40,529 nucleotides of DNA from Singulisphaera sp. GP187 (GTDB lineage: Bacteria; Planctomycetota; Phycisphaerae; Phycisphaerales; SM1A02), in the NCBI GenBank assembly GCA_945871445.1, contig CAMBWI010000019.1:1-40529 (forward strand). Reading direction: 5' to 3'. Within the stretch, counting starts at the first letter, position 1, and the number at the start of each line of letters is the position of its first letter. Below, in pieces: positions 14,965 to 23,988 of this stretch. Both the position numbers and the translations under genes were made by a program. Under the pieces are notes generated by a model. The model ran no database searches. It was not told where the DNA came from and saw only the letters and a program-made list of their open reading frames with translations.

Positions 14965-16452
14965 TCATTTCCGATTATCTGTGTGCTGTTCAGTTGTCTC
15001 GGCGACACCGAGCCACTCTGCGGCTGCTTGCTGTGGATCCGATTCTTGTTCCACCTTGGGCGCAACATTCCTTGGTCGAAGAGAGTTGATCGCAATTCGT
15101 CGCAGTGCATCCCACGCTGGCCCAGGAAAGCGGTGGATCCCAAGCATAGTTTTTTCAAACGCACTCAGGAAATGTCTCACATCATCCGCATCAATTGTCA
15201 GCGGTGGAGTCAACTTGAGCACTGGAATGCCGTGCCCCGCAACTTGCGAAAGAATTTTGTGATCCTGCATCAACGGAATTGTGACGGCTTGAGTGAAGAG
15301 ATTGACGTCAAGTGCGTGGATCATTCGCCACGCCATTCGCAATGTCGGAGATCTGGGCTTTGCAAATTCGATTCCGATCATCAGTCCTCGTTGTCGAATC
15401 GCACCCAGCAATTCGAACCGTGGCTTCATCGCCTCCAGTCCATTGCGTAAAAGTGCCCCGGTTTGTGTGGCATTTTCAGCCAATCGCTCATTTTCCAAGA
15501 CGCTCAGAGTCGCGAGTCCAGCAACCATCGCAAGCCCGCTCATATGAAAAGTGGACGAATGAACAATTGCTCGATCAAGGCGGGAAAAAACCTTCTCCCA
15601 GACAGATGTCTTGGTCATCACAGCACCGACGGGAACATAGCCACCAGAAAGTCCCTTGCTCAGCACGATTATGTCCGCCTCGACAGCGCCTTCTTGATCG
15701 ATTGCAAGAAAAGATCCTGTTCGACCAATCCCAGTCTGAACTTCATCAACAACAAACAACGCACCATATCGGTGGCAAAGAGCGGATGCCTTTGCAAGAA
15801 AACCATACGAATGCATATTGACTCCCTTGCCTTGAATTGGCTCGACGACAAATCCTGCAACATCACCACGGGAAAGTTCGCGTTCGAGTGCAACCAAATC
15901 ATTGAAGGGCAGGGCGCGAAAATCTTTTGGATGAGGTTCAAATCCACTTCGAAAGCTTTCGCATCCGTTCATAGCCAATGCACCAGTCGAGAGTCCATGA
16001 AATGCACCTTTTTCATAGAGCATCTCTGGTTTTCCAGTTGCACAGCGCGAAAATTTAATTGCTGCCTCGATGCCTTCTGTCCCTGAGTTTGTAAAGAACA
16101 CGCGGTCGAGATCTCTGCCAACGCGACCCTTCAGATGTCGCGCCAGTAATCCTGGAAGAATCGATGCATCGAACTGGACCATCGATGGGGTTTGCGATGC
16201 AAGAAAGTCTGTGAGCGCTTTGCGAATCACAGGATGATTGCGACCTACATTGCAAACTGCATATCCACCAATCATGTCCAAATAGCGATTCCCATTTGCA
16301 TCCCAGAGATATTGCGATTCTCCACGAACATATTCGTGGTCGAAACCGATCAATTTCAGTGCATGCATCCACTTTGGATTGACATGCTCACTGTGCAGAG
16401 ATCGCGCCGAGCCGCGGTGGCTTGCGAGAAGTTGATCGAGATCAAAGGACAT
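14965..16452 (-). CDS. Class III PLP-dependent aminotransferase
   Basis: The 495-residue enzyme has the class III fold I-type features: SGTEGIEAAIK near residues 123-133, Asp236 in VVDEVQTGIGRTG, which contacts the PLP pyridine nitrogen, and Lys266 in LSKGLSGGYVPVG, the expected Schiff-base lysine. Relatives include ornithine, putrescine and 4-aminobutyrate aminotransferases and HpnO of hopanoid synthesis; the substrate is not decided by motifs I can see. A C-terminal extension rich in Gln, Glu and Asp follows the last helix. I chose ATG 16452 because the reading frame upstream runs through the dihydroorotase gene and has no aminotransferase sequence. The start overlaps the pyrC end by 11 bases, suggesting coupled translation. 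Pairing with the downstream HpnN-like exporter hints at a lipid role. Confidence 0.9.
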   Translation of the reverse strand: MSFDLDQLLASHRGSARSLHSEHVNPKWMHALKLIGFDHEYVRGESQYLWDANGNRYLDMIGGYAVCNVGRNHPVIRKALTDFLASQTPSMVQFDASILPGLLARHLKGRVGRDLDRVFFTNSGTEGIEAAIKFSRCATGKPEMLYEKGAFHGLSTGALAMNGCESFRSGFEPHPKDFRALPFNDLVALERELSRGDVAGFVVEPIQGKGVNMHSYGFLAKASALCHRYGALFVVDEVQTGIGRTGSFLAIDQEGAVEADIIVLSKGLSGGYVPVGAVMTKTSVWEKVFSRLDRAIVHSSTFHMSGLAMVAGLATLSVLENERLAENATQTGALLRNGLEAMKPRFELLGAIRQRGLMIGIEFAKPRSPTLRMAWRMIHALDVNLFTQAVTIPLMQDHKILSQVAGHGIPVLKLTPPLTIDADDVRHFLSAFEKTMLGIHRFPGPAWDALRRIAINSLRPRNVAPKVEQESDPQQAAAEWLGVAETTEQHTDNRK

Positions 16453-17797
16453 TAAAACTTGCGTGCGCAGTGATCGCTGGGGTCGCTGGCAGAGTTCCGC
16501 CCACAAGAACATGTCGTCCTGCGACAAAGACATCAGTTGCTCGACCTCGAACTTGCCAACCATCGAACGGGCAATTGCGACTCTTCGATTGGAAAGTTTC
16601 CGAATCAATTTTCCACGAAGCATTCGCATCAATCACAGTCACATCTGCCGGAAGTCCTTGTGCAAGTTGTCCATGTCCAATCGAATCGATCCCTAAGAGT
16701 CGCGCAGGTTCGATCGTCAGCAAGGCAATGAACCGTGGCCAATCGATCGCACCACTTTCGACGAGCGCCTTGGCATAGAGGGCAAGAGCGCATTCCAATC
16801 CGATCATTCCAAATGGCGCGGCAGCAAAATCGCGCGCTTTCTCTGCGGATGCATGTGGCGCATGATCAGTCGCAAGCACTGTGATCGTTCCATCGACGAT
16901 TCCTTCGATCAATGCGCGAATGTCCTCGTCGGTTCGCAGTGGCGGATTGACTTTCGCTTGTGTGTTGTAATTATTGCACGCTTCTTCGGTCAGCAACAGA
17001 TGATGCGGCGATGCTTCTGCAGAGACTCGCTGTCCATCTGCGCGGGCACGCCGCACAATGTCCACTCCACCGGCAGTCGTCATATGTTGCACGTGATAGC
17101 GACATCGATGTCCGCGGTTTAAGCGTATATCCCGCTCAATAATCACTTCTTCTGCGACAGCTGGCCAACCGCCAAGTCCAAGTCGTGCGCTAATCACACC
17201 AGAATTCATCACTCCGCCCACCGTCAGCGTGGGATCTTGACAGTGCTGCATAAAAACCTTGTCGAGCGATGCGCACACCGCCAAAACTTTCCCCATCATC
17301 CCTGCGCTTGCGATGCAGTCGCCATCATCGGTGAATGCGACCGCGCCCACTTCCGCCATCGCTCCCATCGGGGCAAGTTGTTCGCCAGCGCGTCCGACCG
17401 TTGCAGCACCCGCCACAAAGACGCGCGCCTTTCGACTTGCTGCCGCACGCATCTGCACAAATTCGACAGTACTTGGAAGGTCGATGGTCGGCGTTGTGTT
17501 GGGCATGCAGCAAACACTGGTGAAGCCACCTGCAACAGCTGCAGCTGCACCAGTTGCAATCGTCTCTTTATGTTCCGCTCCTGGCTCTCGAAGATGAACA
17601 TGAGGATCAATCAATCCTGGAACGACTAAGCGCCCTTCGCATTCGATTATCGCACAGCCCTCTGGCGCAGAAAGTTTTCCAGGCTTTTTCGAAATCTCAG
17701 CGATCACTCCAGCAGAAATTAAAAGGTCAGCAGTGGCATCAAAGCCGCTTGCAGGATCGATTATCCGACCTCCACGGAGAAGAAAGCTACTGCTCAT
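16442..17797 (-). CDS. pyrC: Dihydroorotase, class I
   Basis: The enzyme cyclises N-carbamoyl-L-aspartate to dihydroorotate in pyrimidine synthesis, in the cytoplasm. The 451-residue product has the amidohydrolase metal motif DPHVHLREPG with His66 and His68, then a further His in CRYHVQHMT, the segment SAEASPHHLLLTEE, and the catalytic Asp in LATDHAPHA. The length and motif spacing fit the class I (about 430-residue) type, which often partners with aspartate carbamoyltransferase, but pyrB is not in the window. It heads a three-gene operon with the aminotransferase (11-base overlap) and the RND exporter. The terminator at 17842-17879 separates it from the small lipoprotein gene upstream. Confidence 0.96.
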   Translation of the reverse strand: MSSSFLLRGGRIIDPASGFDATADLLISAGVIAEISKKPGKLSAPEGCAIIECEGRLVVPGLIDPHVHLREPGAEHKETIATGAAAAVAGGFTSVCCMPNTTPTIDLPSTVEFVQMRAAASRKARVFVAGAATVGRAGEQLAPMGAMAEVGAVAFTDDGDCIASAGMMGKVLAVCASLDKVFMQHCQDPTLTVGGVMNSGVISARLGLGGWPAVAEEVIIERDIRLNRGHRCRYHVQHMTTAGGVDIVRRARADGQRVSAEASPHHLLLTEEACNNYNTQAKVNPPLRTDEDIRALIEGIVDGTITVLATDHAPHASAEKARDFAAAPFGMIGLECALALYAKALVESGAIDWPRFIALLTIEPARLLGIDSIGHGQLAQGLPADVTVIDANASWKIDSETFQSKSRNCPFDGWQVRGRATDVFVAGRHVLVGGTLPATPAITAHASFNVL

Positions 17798-17841
17798 GGT
17801 CGTTTGATAATAGCGAATCTCGATCTTTGAAGATCAAGTAA

Positions 17842-17879
17842 AAAACCGCAGAACCCGAGTGTTCGGGATCTGCGGTTTT
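17842..17879 (-). terminator. Rho-independent terminator of the cysteine-rich lipoprotein gene
   Basis: AAAACCGCAGA at 17842-17852 pairs perfectly with TCTGCGGTTTT at 17869-17879. Inside it, CCCGA pairs with TCGGG around a four-base loop. On the minus strand the stem is followed by a run of six U residues (A17840-A17845 on the plus strand). It lies just past the stop of the gene ending at 17902. It is the only classical terminator I can see in the window. Confidence 0.92.
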
Positions 17880-17901
17880 GTTGAACAGCTTTGATTACAA
17901 A

Positions 17902-18177
17902 TCAGCCGTTGGTCTTGCCGGACATTGGGCATGCGCCGCAACCCGACTTCTTTTGACCGCTGACAGCACCAGGTGCTGCTGCTGCTGGCATAACTGCTGG
18001 AGCAGATTTATCGCATGTCGCTGACTTATCTTCCTTGCAAGAAGCAGCTGACTTGCTTGCGCAGCATGCTGAAGAAGCGCCACTCACAGCGCCTGGGGCG
18101 GTGGTGGTTGGGGTGTTCGCACATGCAGCGAGTGAGAGGAGGAGAATGCTTCCGGTAATTTTTACGAAATTCTTCAT
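17902..18177 (-). CDS. Small cysteine-rich lipoprotein
   Basis: The 91-residue product has a clear lipoprotein signal with Leu-Ala-Ala-Cys, Cys19 being the lipidated residue. The mature part of about 73 residues is Ala/Ser/Lys-rich and has six more cysteines: a Cys-Cys pair at 38-39, Cys47, Cys55 and a CGAC motif at 80-83. The segment APGAVSG occurs twice, at 27-33 and 68-74, which suggests internal duplication. The cysteines could bind metal or form disulfides. An AAAGGA Shine-Dalgarno site at 18187-18192 stands about nine bases before ATG, and a strong terminator follows the stop, so this is a stand-alone transcript. No family name is recognised. Confidence 0.85.
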   Translation of the reverse strand: MKNFVKITGSILLLSLAACANTPTTTAPGAVSGASSACCASKSAASCKEDKSATCDKSAPAVMPAAAAPGAVSGQKKSGCGACPMSGKTNG

Positions 18178-18293
18178 AGTGTTAAATCCTTTGTTGTGAA
18201 CTTTGTGTTCGGTGCGTGTATCAGAAAATAGAAAGACAATTGTTGGGAAAAGTATATCGGCTCAACGCTCAAAGTTCTCTAGAATTGCATAAA

Positions 18294-19631
18294 ATGGTTA
18301 AGAATTTGACTTTGCAATTGCTGAAAAAAGCTCGTGGATTACCCCCAGAGTCTGGGGTCTATCTCATGAAAGACGAGCAAGGGGGGGTTTTATACGTTGG
18401 GAAAGCCCTCCAATTGCCCGATCGGGTCAGTTCGTATTTCATTCCCAGCGTCGATTTGGGTCCTCGAAAGCAACCAATGTTGGCGCTGATCGTTGATTTC
18501 GACGTGATTCTTTGCGAGAGCGAATGGGAGGCGTTGTTGATGGAGGCGCGCCTCGTCAAAGATCTTCAACCGCGATTCAACGAACGTTTGCTCGATGACA
18601 AGACATTTCCATATCTCGCAATCACGATGCGAGATGAATTTCCTGGAGTCTTTGTGACTCGCAATCCACAAGACGCACGGTTTCAAGGATCGCGCATCTT
18701 TGGTCCATTTCTAAGCGGCGGATCACTACGTCACGCTGTGCAGATTCTGCAACGAGTCTTTCAGTATCGCACATGCGAACTTGATATTCGTAGTGAAAAT
18801 CCAGCGAATCGAACTTTCCGCCCGTGCCTTCTGCATGCAATTGGTCAATGCACAGCACCTTGTGCGAATCGCGTGACTCCCGCTGCATATCGCGAAGATA
18901 TCGATCGATTCATTCGCTTTCTCGGTAGTAAGCGAAGCGCAATGCTTCGAGAACTTCGCGCCGAAATGGAGATCGCTTCTGTCGAGAGAAAATTCGAACG
19001 AGCGTGTGTCTTGCGTGATCAGATCGCAGCAATTGAACGATTGGAGCAACGCGATCATCACAAAGGCGACGGTCGGTATGAATGGCAGCCAGAAATTACG
19101 GAATTCATTCAGAACCCCGCGGATGGACTTGCAGCATTACAACTTGCGCTTGGTTTGGAAACATCCATTCGATGTCTCGAAGCGATCGACATCGCGCATC
19201 TTGGTGGCGATGAGACTGTCGCCAGCAAAGTCTGTTTTATCGACGGGCGTCCGTTCAAAGATGGCTATCGTCGATATCGCATTCGCACTGCTGGCAATGA
19301 TGATTTTATGGCGATTCGTGAAGTGGTGAGTCGTCGATACAGAGAAGCAGGAGATGGACTAGAACTTTATCCAGATTTGGTTTTGATCGACGGCGGAGCG
19401 GGTCAATTGAGCGCAGCGCTTGAAGCTTTCGAATCACTACGAATCAAGCCGCCACTGGTCATTGGACTGGCAAAGAAAGAAGAAGTGATTTATCGCCAAG
19501 GATTTGCAGAACCACTCCGACTTGCGCGCAACGATGCTGGATTGAAACTCTGTCAAGCAATTCGCGACGAAGCCCATCGATTCGCCCAGCATTACCATCA
19601 CATTCTTCGATCAAAGCGAATGATGGACTGA
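18294..19631 (+). CDS. uvrC: UvrC-type excinuclease subunit without the C-terminal HhH domain
   Basis: The 445-residue product has the GIY-YIG nuclease domain with GVY at 21-23, YVG at 34-36, Arg44 and Glu79. A cysteine group follows in RPCLLHAIGQCTAPC with an upstream TCE, which matches the iron-sulfur cysteines of UvrC. A UvrB-binding motif appears in the ERKFERACVLRDQIAAIERL region. The RNase H-like second nuclease half shows DIAHLGG, LVLIDGGAGQ and RDEAHRFAQHYH. The protein ends eleven residues later, where full UvrC (about 600 residues) continues into helix-hairpin-helix domains. I chose ATG 18294 because family members begin about 15-20 residues before the GVY motif; an in-frame ATG at 18216 would add 26 unrelated residues. 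The role is the double incision in nucleotide excision repair, assuming the short form works. Confidence 0.9.
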   Translation: MVKNLTLQLLKKARGLPPESGVYLMKDEQGGVLYVGKALQLPDRVSSYFIPSVDLGPRKQPMLALIVDFDVILCESEWEALLMEARLVKDLQPRFNERLLDDKTFPYLAITMRDEFPGVFVTRNPQDARFQGSRIFGPFLSGGSLRHAVQILQRVFQYRTCELDIRSENPANRTFRPCLLHAIGQCTAPCANRVTPAAYREDIDRFIRFLGSKRSAMLRELRAEMEIASVERKFERACVLRDQIAAIERLEQRDHHKGDGRYEWQPEITEFIQNPADGLAALQLALGLETSIRCLEAIDIAHLGGDETVASKVCFIDGRPFKDGYRRYRIRTAGNDDFMAIREVVSRRYREAGDGLELYPDLVLIDGGAGQLSAALEAFESLRIKPPLVIGLAKKEEVIYRQGFAEPLRLARNDAGLKLCQAIRDEAHRFAQHYHHILRSKRMMD

Positions 19632-19698
19632 TCTCCGTGCATGTGTCATACGCATTGCAATGAAACTGTCATCGGCAGATGAAATGAATGCCAATTGA

Positions 19699-21891
19699 TT
19701 AGATCGGGCTCGGCATAGCACCTGGAGGCATTTCCTCAGTCGGATCATTCTTGATGAGTGTTGGAGCAGGAGGCTTTGGAATCTCGCTGTTCAACAATTC
19801 AGCAACGCTTGGTCGCTGAAAAACTTCGCCTCGCATGATTCGATCAACATCCTCTTTCGAGAGTGTCTCGACAATAAGAAGTGCTTCCGCAACGGCAGCA
19901 ATCTGAGTCCAATTGTCGCTGACCATCTGCGTCGCATCCGCATATGCACTGTCAATAAATTTGCGAACCTCTTCGTCGATGACCCGCGCCGTCTCTGGAG
20001 AATAATCCTTTTCAGGCATAAACATCTCACGCTCATCTGATCCTGCATAATTCACAAAGCCCAATCGATCAGACATTCCCCATTGCAGAACCATCGTGCG
20101 TGCGAATGACGTTGCCATACGGATATCCATCGATGCACCGCTTGAAACATCGCTCGTTTTGCGCTCTTCTGCGATACGACCTCCGCACAGAACCCGCATC
20201 GTGGCGAGCATATACCGACGGGAATAACCGTATCGATCCTTTTCGGGAAGGCTGAATGTTGCGCCCATCGCTTGGCCGCGTGGGATGATCGTGACCTTGT
20301 GAAGTGGATCTGCGTCCTTGAGAAGAACTTGCAACACTGTGTGGCCGGCTTCGTGATATGCAGTTGCGATGCGTTCTTCTTCTTCGATCTTTCGACTTTT
20401 GTTCGCCCGTCCGAATCGCACTTTGTCACGCGCTTCTTCAAGGTCAACCATTTCGATTGCTTCCTTCTCGGCCATCGTTGCGATGATCGCAGCTTCATTG
20501 ATGATTGCCGCAAGATCCGCACCAGAAAACATCGGAGTTCCTCGTGCTAATTTTTCGAGATTGACATCGCTTCCCATCTTGACCTTCTTCGCATGGACCG
20601 CAAGAATTTGGCGGCGACCGATCACATCGGGAAGGGGAACGGCAACTTGTCGATCAAATCGACCTGGTCGTGTCAACGCTGGATCGAGCACATCTGGACG
20701 ATTGGTTGCCGCAATCACAATGATCTGGTCATTCGCCTCGAAACCGTCCATTTCGACAAGGATTGCATTGAGAGTTTGTTCTCTCTCGTCATGTCCACCC
20801 GAAGAAAATCCGCCGCCGCGTCTGCGACCGACCGCATCAATTTCATCCAAGAAAATAATGCAAGGCGAATTATCCTTCGCTTGCTTAAACAAATCGCGCA
20901 CTCGACTCGCGCCAACTCCCACAAACATCTCTACGAAATCCGAGCCGGAAATCGAGAAGAATGGAACATCTGCTTCACCTGCAATCGCCTTTGCCAACAG
21001 CGTTTTTCCGCAACCTGGCTGTCCTGACAACAGCACGCCACGTGGAATGCGACCACCAAGTTTGCTGAATCGCTTTGGGTTTTTCAAGAATTCGACAATT
21101 TCTTGAACTTCTTCCTTTGCTTCTTGAACTCCAGCAACATCGTTGAAGGTGATACTGACATTTTCTTTGTTCGTCACTCTGTGTCGGCTTTTGCCGAATG
21201 ACCCGAGCATTCCACCAGGTCCGCCGCCACTCGCGTTTCGCATCCCGCGTGCGATCAAAAACCACAGCACAGCCAATATCAAAATTCCAGGAGCGAGCGT
21301 CAGCAGCAATTGCACAAACATGCTTTGACCAACTTTCTCTTGCCATTTCACTCCAGAAGTTGTCAATTGCTCGCGAATCCAATCGTAATTGCCGGGAATA
21401 ATACGAACCCAAACTTGCCCGCCTTTCTGGCCAGTCCTTTCAGTCGCTCCAGGAAGAGCTTTGGAAAGTGTCGCCATTAACTTGTCATCTTCAATGATGA
21501 CGGATGCTGGTTCGAAGTACCCCGTCTTTGCCAAGACGAAAAACTCTTGTGGCGTTTCAATCGCCTCGCCGCTTTGAGAAGTGCTTGTCAGCACTGTCCA
21601 CATGACTGCGACGACGGCGAGCGCTAAAATCCAAGTCATAAACTGTCTGCGAGTCTTTGGGGGAGTGGGCGCATTCTTCTTGTCGCCATCAGGTTTGCCT
21701 GGTGATTTGTCGTTGGAATCTCGGTTGGCAGGGGGGACATCATTTGGCCCAGCCATCAAAATGGGTGCGCCAAACAGTTGAGGAGTTTTCGAATCAATTT
21801 GATTATTCATTTGGAGTTTGTTTGCTGAGTCGTTTCTTTGTCGCTGATGATTCTCATTTCGTTGCGAAAGGGTTCCAATATCGTTTACCAC
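19699..21891 (-). CDS. ftsH: ATP-dependent zinc metalloprotease FtsH
   Basis: The 730-residue inner-membrane protease extracts and degrades membrane and short-lived proteins. TM1 lies at about 86-101, a periplasmic loop follows, and TM2 is at about 192-214. The AAA+ domain has Walker A GQPGCGKT at 290-297, Walker B IIFLDE at 345-350 and the second region of homology ending RPGRFDRQ near 408-415. The peptidase site is HEAGH at 513-517. An 85-residue N-terminal cytoplasmic extension rich in Asn, Gln, Asp and Pro precedes TM1, longer than usual. GTG 21891 overlaps the lptE stop by seven bases; ATG 21810 (residue 28) is the alternative start and would leave part of the extension. The C-terminus is Pro-rich. 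It is the last gene of the envelope operon. Confidence 0.96.
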   Translation of the reverse strand: MVNDIGTLSQRNENHQRQRNDSANKLQMNNQIDSKTPQLFGAPILMAGPNDVPPANRDSNDKSPGKPDGDKKNAPTPPKTRRQFMTWILALAVVAVMWTVLTSTSQSGEAIETPQEFFVLAKTGYFEPASVIIEDDKLMATLSKALPGATERTGQKGGQVWVRIIPGNYDWIREQLTTSGVKWQEKVGQSMFVQLLLTLAPGILILAVLWFLIARGMRNASGGGPGGMLGSFGKSRHRVTNKENVSITFNDVAGVQEAKEEVQEIVEFLKNPKRFSKLGGRIPRGVLLSGQPGCGKTLLAKAIAGEADVPFFSISGSDFVEMFVGVGASRVRDLFKQAKDNSPCIIFLDEIDAVGRRRGGGFSSGGHDEREQTLNAILVEMDGFEANDQIIVIAATNRPDVLDPALTRPGRFDRQVAVPLPDVIGRRQILAVHAKKVKMGSDVNLEKLARGTPMFSGADLAAIINEAAIIATMAEKEAIEMVDLEEARDKVRFGRANKSRKIEEEERIATAYHEAGHTVLQVLLKDADPLHKVTIIPRGQAMGATFSLPEKDRYGYSRRYMLATMRVLCGGRIAEERKTSDVSSGASMDIRMATSFARTMVLQWGMSDRLGFVNYAGSDEREMFMPEKDYSPETARVIDEEVRKFIDSAYADATQMVSDNWTQIAAVAEALLIVETLSKEDVDRIMRGEVFQRPSVAELLNSEIPKPPAPTLIKNDPTEEMPPGAMPSPI

Positions 21892-22460
21892 TCACCTTGC
21901 AGACTTGCGACTATATCCCGCGCCAACTGCTCAGAAACGGCAAATCTTGCTAAATCAATCGGCTGATTATTCGGAAGGCTTGCAACAAAGACCGCACTTG
22001 ACTGAAATCCTGCTCTGGAAATGATGGGTTTCCCCGTTTTCATGTCAAGCCATTCGAAATCGACGGTCACTTTTAGAGCCATTTCTTCGGTCAAACGAGT
22101 CGCGAGGCTCTGCGAGAGCATCGAAAGGTCCACACTGGATATGGTTCCGCGCAGAACTGTGTCTGCTCGACCTTCGCCAGTGATCTTGTAAGGGGTCGTT
22201 GATTCGATTTCCTTTACTAAAGCGTCTACCAATTGCATTGGAATTGCACGATCTGCGCTGGAATTCTTGAAAATTGGCACAGCAACACTGCGGTACTTTT
22301 TCGAATAGAGCGCTCCGCTTGTATAGCCACTTGATGATGCAGAATCGCATCCGCCGCTGAAGAAAACCCCCGCAATTCCACTTAAAAGCAGGGCGAGTAT
22401 TACCCCTGATTGGGTATGAACATTCGCACGGACTTTGGAAATTGGCAAGATCATTTTCAC
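21885..22460 (-). CDS. lptE: LptE-like outer-membrane lipoprotein
   Basis: The 191-residue product has a hydrophobic signal ending in Phe-Ser-Gly-Gly-Cys, with Cys38 the likely lipidated residue. The mature part begins Tyr-rich and contains RSVAVPIFKNSSADRAIP, then VDALVKEIESTTPYKI and VLRGTISSVDLSM. This is the strand-helix-strand pattern of the LptE family. LptE plugs the LptD barrel that inserts lipopolysaccharide into the outer membrane; whether this organism makes LPS is not shown by the window. The GTG at 22460 overlaps the TGA of the upstream bamD-like gene (GTGA), with an in-frame ATG two codons later. It overlaps ftsH by seven bases at its end. Family resemblance is moderate and the symbol is given with that caution. 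Confidence 0.75.
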   Translation of the reverse strand: MKMILPISKVRANVHTQSGVILALLLSGIAGVFFSGGCDSASSSGYTSGALYSKKYRSVAVPIFKNSSADRAIPMQLVDALVKEIESTTPYKITGEGRADTVLRGTISSVDLSMLSQSLATRLTEEMALKVTVDFEWLDMKTGKPIISRAGFQSSAVFVASLPNNQPIDLARFAVSEQLARDIVASLQGEW

Positions 22461-23752
22461 GGAGTTTTTCCTGTTGGCGCTGGTGCTGGCGCGGGTGCAG
22501 GTGCTGGCGCGGGTGCAGGTGCTGGCGTTGGCGCAGGTGCTGGCGCCGGCGCAGGTGTTGGCGCAGTTGGGGCTGGCGGCAAGCCTGGCAACGAATCTTC
22601 GCTAGGCGCTCCAGTTGGTGGTTCATTCAACTTGGGAATGTCGCCGACATTTGGCAATTCGCTGGTTGTGGTCTCCCAATCGATGCCGAGGAGTTCCTTA
22701 CGCAACTTGGGGTAATCAGGTCCGTTTGTTTGAATCCACTTCTGGACTTCGCGAGGCAACTGAGCAAAAATCTTTGGGATTTCTCGAAGGGCAAGTAATG
22801 ATGCAATGGATTTTGGATAGCTCGTCACCAATCGTCGGATGTACAGTTCGGACGAGATTGGATCGCCCATGGATTCATACCAACCTGCCTCATACAGAAT
22901 TTTCGTAGCCTCCGATTCATAGATTCGAACGAGCAATGCATCTGCACCAACCCGTTGGGCGGTGATGGGATCGACAGCTTGCAATTCCTTCAGCCGAGCG
23001 CTTGCTTCGAAGAGGCCGCGGGCGTCATACTTTGGCCCTTTATATGCCCCACAAAGCGAATAAATCAGCCTTAATCTAGCCTTTTCCACATTCATGGATC
23101 GGGGATAATTCTGCACAAAAAGGTCGTATGCCTCGGCCGCCAACTGCAAATTCCGCTTGCGAAAATAGAAGTCTGCAAGCTCCATTCCAGCTTGCTCTGC
23201 CAGTTGGCTTCCTGGGAGTCGCTCCTGAATTCGAATCAAGATTTCTTGGGCTTCATCATCTGCATTCAGCCAGCGAAAAGTCCCAAAGAACTTCTTGCGC
23301 AACCCATTGGCGTATGCCTTGGCGATTTCGTACTCTCTCTGAAGTGCCGTGACAAACACGTCGCTGCCTGGGTAGCGCCTTGCAACTTCTTCATAATCGA
23401 AAAGGGCGGTGTACTCATCCCCTTTGGCAAGCAGGGCATCACCCTTCAGAAGCAGCGCATGAGCGCGAAGAGGATCGGCGGGAAACCGTTCAAGCCAGCC
23501 CGTGGCAAGATTGTAAGCCCGTGATGCATCTCCTTTTGCCAAAGCAAGTTGCGCTTGTCGCAACTGGCTTGCAGGGCTCTCTGGATCCGAATCAACAGGA
23601 GGAATCCATCGATCATCGGATGAAAGTTTTAGATCCCCTTGCGCAAAAACTCCAGATGCGATTGCACCAACAACGCACAACATAACGCAGTGAGAGGTCA
23701 ATCTTCGAAAAGAGTTGGCTTGGTTTGGCACGGTTAGGAAGATTCTACGCAT
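22457..23752 (-). CDS. BamD-like tetratricopeptide outer-membrane assembly protein
   Basis: The 431-residue product begins at ATG 23752 with a basic start and a signal peptide ending near Val-Phe-Ala-Gln. In-frame sequence further upstream has no protein character, so it was left out. Residues about 60-330 form repeated helix pairs, with the BamD-type pattern GDEYTALFDYEEVARRYPGS and RNLQLAAEAYDLFVQNYP. BamD or YbgF-like proteins help assemble outer-membrane barrels. There is no lipobox cysteine at the signal end, unlike true BamD, so it may be soluble in the periplasm. The last 40 or so residues are almost entirely Pro, Ala and Thr, encoded by a GC-rich tandem repeat at 22476-22581. It leads the operon with lptE and ftsH. 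Confidence 0.8.
   Translation of the reverse strand: MRRIFLTVPNQANSFRRLTSHCVMLCVVGAIASGVFAQGDLKLSSDDRWIPPVDSDPESPASQLRQAQLALAKGDASRAYNLATGWLERFPADPLRAHALLLKGDALLAKGDEYTALFDYEEVARRYPGSDVFVTALQREYEIAKAYANGLRKKFFGTFRWLNADDEAQEILIRIQERLPGSQLAEQAGMELADFYFRKRNLQLAAEAYDLFVQNYPRSMNVEKARLRLIYSLCGAYKGPKYDARGLFEASARLKELQAVDPITAQRVGADALLVRIYESEATKILYEAGWYESMGDPISSELYIRRLVTSYPKSIASLLALREIPKIFAQLPREVQKWIQTNGPDYPKLRKELLGIDWETTTSELPNVGDIPKLNEPPTGAPSEDSLPGLPPAPTAPTPAPAPAPAPTPAPAPAPAPAPAPAPAPTGKTP
22476..22581 (-). repeat. GC-rich tandem repeat coding a Pro-Ala tail
   Basis: The plus strand is built from units such as GGTGCTGGCGCG and GGTGCAGGTGCTGGCG. In the minus-strand gene they encode an alternating Pro-Ala tail with a few Thr residues. 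The repeat unit is a multiple of three or six, so copy-number change keeps the frame. Such tails are extended and may span the periplasm. Confidence 0.8.
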
Positions 23753-23924
23753 ATTTTTTCTGATGCGTCGAGCGATTATCACCTTTAGGACCCACCCCAT
23801 CATCTTGTGGTGTTCGAAGGTGAAGGATACGATCGATCGTGCCAACGAAGGAATTGATTCAGTCGCAACACCAATTGGGACCATGGCCTTTGACCACTCC
23901 AAAAATAAAAAATGAGAATCTTGC

Positions 23925-23954
23925 TTGCAGATATTGCAAATTATGATGTATAGT
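23925..23954 (+). promoter_or_regulatory. Possible sigma70-type promoter for the FliA-type sigma gene
   Basis: TTGCAG at 23925-23930 and TATAGT at 23949-23954 are separated by 18 bases. They lie about 90 bases before the start codon and just upstream of the leader hairpin at 23989-24011. The spacing and boxes fit, but the region is AT-rich and other alignments exist (for example TATGAT at 23942-23947). Confidence 0.4.
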
Positions 23955-23988
23955 CCTCGCATCTTCATTCAGGATGGACGAAGAGATC

